A stretch of 14,275 bases of DNA, from assembly GCA_043769645.1 (NCBI GenBank), contig JAYVJC010000007.1, positions 1-14,275 of the forward strand, in the 5' to 3' direction. Below the pieces are notes generated by a model. It saw only the letters and a program-made list of their open reading frames with translations, made no database searches and had not been told where the DNA came from. Numbering within the stretch: position 1 is the stretch's first letter; the number at the start of each line of letters is the position of its first letter. Shown here piece by piece: positions 1 to 7,040 of the stretch. The DNA comes from JAYUDN01 sp043769645. Its GTDB lineage: Bacteria > Patescibacteriota > Gracilibacteria > BD1-5 > UBA2023. A program made the translations under genes and the position numbers.

Positions 1-48
1 CTCCAGCATGATGGATTTATCAAAGAAGATGAGATTGTCACTGTATAA
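1..48 (+). CDS. C-terminal tail of an upstream gene (partial)
   Basis: Frame 1 is open from the first base to a TAA at 46-48 and encodes fifteen residues (LQHDGFIKEDEIVTV) with a normal, charged composition. It looks like the end of a gene that starts outside the window. The next start codon follows 10 bp later, so the two are probably co-transcribed. Function cannot be told from this fragment. Confidence 0.5.
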   Translation, partial: LQHDGFIKEDEIVTV

Positions 49-58
49 TTCTATTTTT

Positions 59-391
59 ATGATTCACAAGATCAGATTTATAGCCCTATCGGCGCTTCCA
101 ATACTTCTTATGATAGGAGTTATCCCTCTTATCCATGATGATTATATACTCACCTGAGTATATGTATGTTTCACTGTCATATCGCAGTACATATACCGTG
201 AGAAGCGTGATGCCCTTATATATTTTTCTGGATTTGTATTCATGCTCATATCAGAGACACTCCTCATATCTACTGGAGTAGAGACTTTCAAGAGAAATAG
301 TCTCTTCGGAATCATGCCTCTCTGGCTCCCGTTTCTCTGGGCGTATGGTTTTATTGCAATTCGTCGAGCGATACATATAATCGAGTCTTAA
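59..391 (+). CDS. Small polytopic membrane protein, possibly DUF2878-like
   Basis: A 110-residue hydrophobic protein with about three to four membrane segments. It reads through one in-frame TGA at 155-157 (glycine 33) and ends in TAA. Near the C-terminus, residues around PLWLPFLWAYGFIAIRR resemble the conserved end of DUF2878-type membrane proteins (PLW..LW...), but this was judged by eye and is weak. DUF2878, DUF1295, SDR and TspO-like genes co-occur in some bacterial lipid or photolyase neighbourhoods, and three of those are present downstream here. The frame is also open upstream, with ATGs at 8 and 11. I chose ATG 59 because it follows the upstream stop at 48 rather than overlapping that gene. 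No Shine-Dalgarno is visible. Confidence 0.65.
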
Positions 392-480
392 TTATCTTTC
401 TCTGAACTGAAACATCCCCCCATGCTAATATAGGATTTCGGTGAAAGTAGTAATCTATAATAGAGTTTGGATTTTTTACA

Positions 481-552
481 GTGGAGGAAACACTGAAACT
501 CGCAACCTATCCGAATATTCAAGAGTTTTTAAAAGTATATAGGGATAAATAG
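481..552 (+). CDS. Very short ORF or gene remnant (doubtful)
   Basis: A GTG at 481 opens 23 codons to a TAG. The product (VEETLKLATYPNIQEFLK...) has a protein-like composition and could be an amphipathic helix. There is no ATG, no recognisable promoter and no ribosome binding site, and the frame is closed upstream by TAA at 451-453. It may be the tail of a degraded gene. The rest of 392-563 shows nothing else that I recognise. Confidence 0.15.
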   Translation: MEETLKLATYPNIQEFLKVYRDK

Positions 553-563
553 AACCCTCATTT

Positions 564-1298
564 TTATTTCCCGAGAAGTGTATTGATACAGGTCTTTTTA
601 TTATGGTAAGAATTCCATATAAAGTGGGCCATGACAAGGGTATAGATAAGCACCATTACGCGTTGTTCGAGCGTACTCTGGACAACCGCTATCCCGAGGA
701 GGGTCCAGAGAAATACACCACTCATCACATAGGTTTTATACCGACACTGGAGCTCAGAAATTGCCATAAAGACAAATCCTATGGAGAATATTGCAAAGTA
801 TACGTCTCCAGGGAAACCATATGGAAACCCGAGAGATTGCATGAGTATCGATCCATTGATACAAAGGAGTACGAAGGTCCATCCGAGAAGCATTTCTACC
901 GATGAACGAAAAAGAGGAGATGAGACAAAACTTCCAAAAAATACTGGAGTCAGTGTTCCTATAAGCACGAGAAGAGTAAGAAGAGCTGGGATCGTATAAG
1001 AGTAGCTCCAGAGGAGAATCCAAAGAGTGATCAGTACTACCGAAAGTGAGTAGAGGATATTTTGTTTTGCATTGGTCTTGATGTGGTCTCTCATAATTAG
1101 TACGGAAGTTCCGAGAAAGAATATAATCAGAGTAAACCAAATGCCGAAGACAAACGAAGCAGGCATCACAGCAGAAGGAAAAGCAAGGGCAAGATTCGAG
1201 TGAGAAATATCGAGAATCGCACAATTTTGTATCTGAATAAGAATACACACTGCAACTAGACTAGTGAATGAAGTAAGGAGGGGAATGAATTTTGTCAT
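564..1298 (-). CDS. TspO/MBR-related membrane protein (divergent paralogue)
   Basis: A 244-residue polytopic membrane protein, clearly paralogous to the one at 2291-3079. Both share MxxFxPL at the start, the P-A-x-x-x-F-x-I-W motif near residue 47, SxGFPYG, and SELQCRYxxYVxSGVFLWTxLG towards the end. This P..F..W pattern resembles TspO/tryptophan-rich sensory proteins, though at 240-260 residues the pair is longer than canonical TspO (~160). The open frame extends to an ATG at 1478 (304 residues). I prefer the ATG at 1298 because it aligns with the paralogue's start, a promoter (TTGCAA, 17 bp, TACGAT) lies just upstream at 1323-1351, and the longer form would leave only 5 bp before the divergent gene at 1484. 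It contains no TGA codon. Ligand and function are unknown. Confidence 0.72.
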   Translation of the reverse strand: MTKFIPLLTSFTSLVAVCILIQIQNCAILDISHSNLALAFPSAVMPASFVFGIWFTLIIFFLGTSVLIMRDHIKTNAKQNILYSLSVVLITLWILLWSYSYTIPALLTLLVLIGTLTPVFFGSFVSSPLFRSSVEMLLGWTFVLLCINGSILMQSLGFPYGFPGDVYFAIFSIGFVFMAISELQCRYKTYVMSGVFLWTLLGIAVVQSTLEQRVMVLIYTLVMAHFIWNSYHNKKTCINTLLGK

Positions 1299-1322
1299 AG
1301 AAAAAATAAAGAATACCATTTC

Positions 1323-1351
1323 ATCGTAGCATAAGCTTAGTAAAATTGCAA
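1323..1351 (-). promoter_or_regulatory. Putative promoter for the divergent TspO-like gene
   Basis: On the minus strand, TTGCAA (1346-1351), a 17-bp spacer and TACGAT (1323-1328) precede the ATG at 1298. An 8-bp inverted repeat, AATACCAT (1312-1319) and ATGGTATT (1355-1362), brackets the element and could be an operator or a chance match in AT-rich DNA. Confidence 0.4.
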
Positions 1352-1483
1352 ATAATGGTATTGATTTGAGAAAAATAAAATACTCAATATAGTAAGGGAA
1401 GTTTATTTTAAAATAATTCTCGTCTTTCTTCCGCTTTTCCTCTACCAAAGTCCAAGAAGAAACATGGCTGACTATCATCTTCT

Positions 1484-2281
1484 ATGAAAGTATTTCTTCT
1501 TTTCACTCTCCTCACTATAGCTATCGGATACATAGCAATTTGTTTGTATCTTTATTTTAGACAGACCAGTCTAATGTTTTTTCCGAATAAGCAGATGAAG
1601 GAAATAGGAAGCAATGTATCGCGGGAAGAGATATTTGTCACAACCAAGGATGGCATCAGACTGAATGTATACTATATGAATAACCAGAGTGATAAAGCCA
1701 TTCTTTTTTTCCATGGGAATGCTGCAAACATCTCATACCTTGAGGAACGCATACTTGCAGCGAAAGACCTCGGATACAATATTTGTATTTTCGACTATCG
1801 ATGATATGGAAAAAGTGGGGGATCTATTACACAAGAATCAGATATTTACTATGATGCAGAAGCTGTATACGAATACGTACTCGATAAGATGAATGGGGAT
1901 TCGAAAAAGATACTCCTCTGGGGGCAGAGTCTCGGTGGAGCGATAGCTATCCATACAGCAGAAGGAAAAGATCTTAGAGGACTCATTATCGAATCAAGTT
2001 TTTTCTCTATGGATGCTATGGCTCACTACCAGTATCCATATATCCCCACGGGTCTTCTTCTCAGATATCATTTCCGAAGCGATGAAGTACTCCAGAAAGT
2101 GAAGATGAAAACGCTTATTTTCCATAGTAAAACCGATGAGGTGATCCCATTTTGGAATTGTGAACAACTTTTTGTAACTGCCACCAGTCCGAAGCAATTC
2201 GTAGAAATCCATGGCTCGCACAATGGTTGATTTATGGAATCAAGAGATCTGATACTTTCCGAGATACGAAAGTACTTCTAA
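1484..2281 (+). CDS. Membrane-anchored alpha/beta hydrolase (BEM46/YqkD-like)
   Basis: A 265-residue serine hydrolase fold with an N-terminal hydrophobic anchor (about residues 2-26). HGNA (77-80) is the oxyanion-hole region, and FDYR-G-YGKSGG follows at 103-113. The nucleophile elbow is GQSLGG with Ser149; Asp218 (KTDE) and His246 (GSHNGG) complete the triad. Two in-frame TGAs encode Gly107 and Gly249. Both sit in motifs where the family has glycine or tolerates it, and reading them as stops would split the triad into fragments. It ends in TAA, 9 bp from the convergent TspO-like gene. The substrate is unknown; anchored members of this family are usually esterases, thioesterases or lipases. 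No Shine-Dalgarno precedes the ATG. Confidence 0.9.
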
Positions 2282-2290
2282 AAAAAAGTC

Positions 2291-3079
2291 CTACCAAAAC
2301 TTGAGACTTCGAAGCGAGGTACATCTTCCATGGATTGAATTCCAGATATAGAATCCAAGGGTGAAAGAATAGATCACCACCATCATCCGTTCTTCGAGGA
2401 TAGGATGAGCGATCCATTCTCAGAGCATCGTCCAGAGGAATACTCCACTGATAACATACGAAGCATACCGACATTGGAGTTCTGAAACGATGAGTAGGAG
2501 CGCCCCGATAGCAAAAATCGCGTAGTACACATCTTCCGGTCATCCATATGGAAAACCTATACTTCGAAGCCAAACGGTCAGATTCGCAAAGGTTGCGACG
2601 AGAATCCATCCGAGAAAGAGTTCTACGCTATATCGGAAAAGATTCGGAGTCGTGAGGTTCTCAAGAAATACATTCCAGATGAGCCAGAGAATCAGGAGCA
2701 TGATGATGAGAGCAACTCCGGGCATAATGTACCCCCATGGGATCAGCCAGACGGCGGTAAGACCAATAGCAAGTGCATAGAAAATACTTGTTTTCTTCGT
2801 TACACTATACTGAAGGTTCCTCACAAGTTCTGGAAAATACTTCTTCGACAGAGGTGTAAAGGGTAATCCTGAAATCATCAAACTCGAGAGCAACCATCCG
2901 ATATAAATCACGCCCCAGATAGAGAAAGTAATGCCCGCGGGAGTAATAGAAGTCGGGAACATATTCGAAATATCAGCCTGACTATGCCCCCCGATGAGGT
3001 ACGGTGAATCTGGGACACTCACGAGAGCGGTTAATCCTATAGTGAGTATCGTAATGATGAGAGGAAGGAAGCGATACAT
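2291..3079 (-). CDS. TspO/MBR-related membrane protein
   Basis: A 262-residue protein with about seven to eight hydrophobic segments and the motif PAGITFSIWGVIYIGW at 47-62, reminiscent of the P..F..W..Y signature of TspO/tryptophan-rich sensory proteins, which bind porphyrins and other lipophilic ligands. Two TGAs are read through: Gly180 (after GFPYG) and Gly220 (WTMLG). At the second, the paralogue at 564-1298 has an ordinary glycine codon in the same aligned position. The gene ends in TAG. It is the last gene of the minus-strand operon, 22 bp after the NDK-like gene. Family membership is by eye, and the extra length compared with TspO means it may be a distinct family. Confidence 0.82.
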
Positions 3080-3101
3080 AAAAGGAAATTTAGTAATCTA
3101 C

Positions 3102-3572
3102 TTATCATTGTATGTATTTCTCATAGATAGCAATCTCTCTCTTTGCATCAAGAATACTATCTGATATATGAAACATATTATAAAATGCAATTTCCGGGTG
3201 AGACATGATTTTTCTACGAATCTCTTTTTTCCGAAGATTCAAAAGGTCTGGAGCAGAGTCATCTCCGTAGGCTCTATACATCTCTGCATACCTCCCTTTA
3301 TAAGTATCGACAAAAGTGTCGACTCGGTTCTTTTGGAATCAGGGTTCAAAAAGAAAATGATGTGGCTGATTATATAGAGAACGGATGCGATCTTCAGTCC
3401 AAGAAAATGAAAATGGTCATTCATACTCAGATATGATTCACTCAAAAAGCTGGCTGAGAAGAGTATCTGGTTCTGGGAAATTTACCCCGGGAAGAAATAT
3501 GTCTGAGTTTGTATTTCTCAGTTCCACATCAAATACTTCAGGCTTCAGTATAACAAGAATTGGACTTTGCAT
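3102..3572 (-). CDS. Nucleoside-diphosphate-kinase-like protein hidden by four TGAs
   Basis: A 156-residue protein visible only when TGA is read as glycine (residues 45, 52, 78 and 156), ending in TAA. The N-terminus ILVILKPEVF matches the NDK opening (xxIKPDxV), retaining Lys10. Residues 132-148, NMFHISDSILDAKREIA, match the NDK active-site stretch NxxHGSDSxxxAxREI, including Asn132, the phosphate-accepting His135 and Glu146. The middle is divergent: the usual PGTIRGDF region is not recognisable, and GDDSAPDLLNLRKKE stands in its place. It may therefore be a diverged NDK-domain protein rather than the housekeeping enzyme. The ATG lies 2 bp after the stop of the upstream membrane-protein gene, indicating co-transcription and probably coupled translation. 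Confidence 0.75.
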
Positions 3573-3574
3573 AC

Positions 3575-4162
3575 TTATTTTTTCTTACGAAACATTTGAA
3601 CTGTGATAAGAGCAAAGTTAATAATAATCACCGAACCAGAGAATATCATCGTCGTCCAAGTATACGCAGAAAGTGAAAGAAGGGAAAGGGTATGTTTCAA
3701 ATTCATCAGGAGATAGTATCCAGTTGGTTCACTCTCAGGTTTTTTCCACACCTTTCGAAACGTCGGAATATATCCGATAGCATCGGCAAGCATAGCAAAA
3801 AGTGAGCCATAGAAAGGATTATTGGTACTTTTCCAGAGGAGAATAGCAACCATAGCAAGAGCGAGTGAATACCAATCAAGTGTATCAAATTTTCCTTTCT
3901 GTCCATACTTGAGAGCTAGGAGAGCTACAAATACACAGACCAGTGCCGTAATCCCACCCTGAGCACTTCCCCAGCCTCCACCACCTGCGACTTGCGCGAA
4001 AAATGCAATCCCCGTCGTGAGTGCCCATATTCCCCATGAGAAAACATGAGGTATTGTTTTCCTTGCAAAAATACTCTGAATATATTTCACATATGAATAG
4101 AGTGCGATGATGACAGCGATTGCAGAGAGGATTTCTCGCCAATATATGACCAAAAAAGACAT
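3575..4162 (-). CDS. Seven-helix PQ-loop/SWEET-like membrane protein
   Basis: A 195-residue very hydrophobic protein with about six to seven predicted membrane helices. Two internally similar stretches (KTIPHVFSWGIW near 35-46 and GYIPTFRKVWKKPESEPTGY near 130-149) recall the duplicated proline/glutamine loops of PQ-loop and SWEET-type transporters. A glycine-rich loop, AGGGGWGSAQGG, lies at 59-70. An ATG at 4201 would give 208 residues. I chose 4162 because it begins exactly 2 bp after the SDR stop, the same spacing as the next junction, while the longer form overlaps the SDR gene. No TGA codon is used. Substrate is unknown; the family guess is tentative. Confidence 0.78.
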   Translation of the reverse strand: MSFLVIYWREILSAIAVIIALYSYVKYIQSIFARKTIPHVFSWGIWALTTGIAFFAQVAGGGGWGSAQGGITALVCVFVALLALKYGQKGKFDTLDWYSLALAMVAILLWKSTNNPFYGSLFAMLADAIGYIPTFRKVWKKPESEPTGYYLLMNLKHTLSLLSLSAYTWTTMIFSGSVIIINFALITVQMFRKKK

Positions 4163-4164
4163 AG

Positions 4165-4914
4165 TTAAGAAAATTGACTTCCACCCGTTACTTGCATACA
4201 TTCACCATTTATATATTCTCACTTTTCTGAGCAGAGAAATGATACTAGATTTGCTAAATCTTCTGGTTTTCATACTCTTCCTAATGGATTTTTCGATGCA
4301 ATAGAATCCCAATCCGCCTGGCTAGTAATATAGAGTCGTGAATAATCTGTATCAGTAAGTCAGGGGGAAATAGTATTAAATCGTATACCGTATTTTTTCG
4401 ACATTTCTGCGACACAAAACTCCGTAAAGCGGATGACTCAAGCTTCTGCAGAGGCATATGGAAGGACTCAAGGAATCACTGAAGATTTCCCGAGTCGAGA
4501 AGCAATATTGATCACATGTGCTCTATTGCTCTTTTTTAAGTATGGGAGTGCGAGCTTCGTGATCACCAATTTACTTGTAAGTACCATATCGATCACAGAC
4601 TGTATTTCTTCGATAGGATAGTCTTCTAAAGTTTTATCATAATCAAATCCGACATTATTTACGAGCACATCTATATGATCAGTGAAGCTAATTAGGTTTA
4701 TAAATATCTTTTCAAGATTCTTATAATCCACAATATCTGACTGTACTACGTATCATTTTCTTCATAAATTTTCTACTTCATGGAGTACTTCATCTGCTTT
4801 TTGTTTATTAGTTTTATAGTGGATGATTATATCATAGCCATCTTTTGCAAGTTGGAGAGCGATTGCACGACCGATACCTCTACTTGATCCTGTTACAAGT
4901 GCTATCTTGTTCAT
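4165..4914 (-). CDS. SDR-family oxidoreductase (FabG-like) with altered active site
   Basis: A 249-residue short-chain dehydrogenase/reductase of normal length. The Rossmann motif TGSSRGIG lies at 8-15, NNVG at 86-89 (normally NNAG), and the C-terminal GRVGKPEDLANLVSFL and GG pattern is intact. Seven TGAs encode Gly51, 54, 149, 159, 185, 215 and 232. Several are classic SDR glycines (the P-G after the active site, GRxG, and the A-G following YxxxK). The catalytic tetrad looks incomplete: Ser139 and Tyr153 are present, but the Lys of YxxxK is Glu157 (GAA) and the usual Asn is Val111. Activity is therefore doubtful. It starts 17 bp after DUF1295 and ends 2 bp before the next gene. FabG-like folds also serve in many non-fatty-acid reductions. 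Confidence 0.88.
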
Positions 4915-4931
4915 ACTTTGTATATTAAAGA

Positions 4932-5738
4932 TTATTTCTTAGGAAACCATGGGACGAATACGCTCGTCTTTTTTTTATATGCTTCCCACTCGGGTCGACC
5001 CGCATATCGAGCTTCCTGAAGTGGAACTCCCGAGACAAATAGGAGGAGACAGGTGATGGCGATCCAGCCGATAAGTCCGAAGTATGAATATGGCAAAGCA
5101 ATGATGGAAATCCCCAACCAAAACATACTTTCCCCGAAGTAGTTCGGATGGCGAGAATATCGATACAGTCCGGAAGTAAATATCTGTCCTGGTTTTTTTA
5201 TTTTAAGAAATGCTCATAGTTGCGTATCGGCAATTGCCTCAAAGACGAGTCAGAGTAGAGAACAAATACCTCAGATAAGAATAAGAAGTAAGTATATAGT
5301 TAATCCATCTCAGATATCGGTACTCACGGGATACCAGTTAAAAGGAAGGAAAATAATATTTAAATTCACTACCAGTATCGGCACCGCGACGACAAGCATC
5401 AGAATCATCTGAAGTATATAGACCTGCAGAAACGACCGGACGATGAAGTACCATCCACTCCCCCATTCTTCCCGCCACTTCGCGTATCGTGGATCTTCTT
5501 TTCACTCCTTCAGTTTTCGAAATCCTATATGTGAGGTAAGTCGGATTCACCAGAGAAATACCAGTCCCGTGAGGAGGATCTGGGGTACCATCCTCTCTGA
5601 TTCGAAGAAAGAAATCCCAGCTATGATCATAAATCCGAATCCCCAGAAAATATCTACGATAGAGTTATCCCGGATTTTTAGTGAATAAAGGAAGAGGAGG
5701 GTATAGGAGATGATGAGAGTAAGGAGAATATTGAGCAT
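4932..5738 (-). CDS. DUF1295 / steroid 5-alpha-reductase-like membrane protein
   Basis: A 268-residue membrane protein of the DUF1295 family, related to steroid 5-alpha reductases and isoprenylcysteine methyltransferases. Family landmarks run in order: an N-terminal hydrophobic helix, VDIFWGFGF near 28-36, KEDPRYAKWREEWG at 80-93, FEAIADTQL at 166-174, and GLYRYSRHPNYFGE at 190-203, the cofactor-binding signature. The C-terminus is a GRPEWEAYKKKTSVFVPW pattern. Six TGAs encode Gly64, 79, 143, 156, 163 and 175. Gly79 falls in the (G/E)KEDPRY context, where family members have Gly-Lys. It begins 5 bp after the zinc-ribbon gene stop, within the operon. The likely role is reduction of a lipid or isoprenoid double bond; the substrate cannot be inferred. 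Confidence 0.9.
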
Positions 5739-5743
5739 ACGTA

Positions 5744-6976
5744 TTATTTATTTTGCAACTTCCCCCCACAATTCGAGCAATATGGCATACCCTTGAGCGT
5801 AAGCTCATGACAATGAGGACAGTGGATATGAATCTCGTGGGAACACAGTGGGCAAAATGGTTTCGCCATATCTACCGAGTTTCCACAATTTGGGCACTTC
5901 TTATCAGTTACAAATCGCTTGAGGATATTTTCTGGAGAATACAGGCGCTTCTGTATACGATAGACGAGAAATCCAAATATAGCGATAATTAATACCGGCC
6001 AGAGAAACTGCACGAGAAAAAGAAGTGGAGTAAATATAGATATCCAACCCAAGAGGAGTTCCAGAAATTTATGAGGTATGATATCCCAGAGGAATAAAAG
6101 AGCTATCTGAATAACTACCAGGCCATACGCAAAGGTAGCCACGGAGAAAATAATAGTTTGAGGACTATTCAAAAGTTTTTGTCGAACATAGAATCTATAG
6201 AGAATACCGAAAACAAGAAGTCCGAAAATAAATGAAAGTACCGCAATGATAAGTCGATATTTTAAGTAGGCACTTCTGTAGAGAGCATCTGCCATATCTC
6301 TTTTACCCTTGAGCATAGTAAGCTCTCAGATATGAGCAGATTGAAGAGAGGCTATAGATATTTTCAGTTCGTTGATACGTATATCGCTGGTATCGATTTG
6401 AGTACGAGTATTCTCGATATCATTTTGAATCGTTTGAGTATTATAAATACCAGTATTCTCTTGGGCAATCTTTTCAGTAAGTGCGGTGTTATAATCTAGC
6501 TGGGCATTATTTTGTTTATACTGAGCATTACTCTTCGTGGATTCAAGAGTAGAAATCTCATTTCGATACGACACAACCTGATCATACGTGGACTTCAGTG
6601 AATTGTAGGATACTGTGAGATCATACGTAGGATATACTGGATTCAGGTTACAATCATTGTAAGCGCCGTATCCGTCATAATAACTATAGGTATCATAATA
6701 ATATTGATTATAGGGAGAGTTATTTTGAGAATCTACATCCAACACTGCTATCATCTGGTTCACACAGCTAGGGACGGCTTCAGGCCGATTAGGAATACCC
6801 TGGATAATAGAGAGTGACCATTGGGCAGAGGACATAATCGCAAGAAACATACAAATCAAAAGAAAATATCCGAGTTTCGTCGTTTGTTTCTCGGACAGTT
6901 CTTCCCCAGCTCAATGTCCAATCAGTTTGGGACGACGAAATATCGTCTCACGAATCCAGGAAGTTATATCAAACAT
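5744..6976 (-). CDS. Membrane protein with tyrosine-rich loop, coiled coil and double zinc ribbon
   Basis: A 410-residue protein assembled by reading two TGAs as Gly22 and Gly217. Residue 1 is the ATG at 6976, 30 bp after a good promoter. Order: polar N-terminus, membrane helix (about 36-54), a segment with ten tyrosines between residues 89 and 115, a Gln/Asn-rich coiled coil (about 124-214), three to four further helices (about 242-340), and a C-terminal double zinc ribbon with four CxxC knuckles at Cys361/364, 375/378, 386/389 and 400/403. It is the first gene of the minus-strand operon. I know no family with this exact architecture. The zinc ribbon is of the common DZR type found on membrane proteins and is probably cytoplasmic. 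Read as two separate genes the first would lack its membrane domain. Confidence 0.82.
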
Positions 6977-7005
6977 AAGAAAATAGAAAAGAAGTAATCT
7001 TATTG

Positions 7006-7032
7006 ATTATAGACGAAAGTATTATTTCGCAA
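7006..7032 (-). promoter_or_regulatory. Promoter of the six-gene minus-strand operon
   Basis: On the minus strand a perfect TATAAT lies at 7006-7011 and TTGCGA at 7027-7032, separated by a short 15-bp spacer. The operon's first ATG (6976) follows 29 bp after the -10 box. It sits in the 64-bp gap after miaB, so the operon can be transcribed independently of miaB. Confidence 0.5.
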
Positions 7033-7040
7033 TATAAAAA

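Noticed and set aside
754..1248. Antisense and overlapping open frames, such as 603-905 (+), 754-1248 (-), 4107-4304 (+), 10492-10953 (-) and 11877-12374 (-)
   Set aside because: They are shadows of recognised or clearly better-supported genes on the other strand or in another frame, with low-quality composition.
1802..1804. Frameshift or nonsense mutations breaking the hydrolase, FtsZ, MiaB, SDR and DUF1295 genes (pseudogenes)
   Set aside because: All breaks are TGA, never TAA or TAG, and the frame and family motifs continue directly after each. Glycine fits the motifs.
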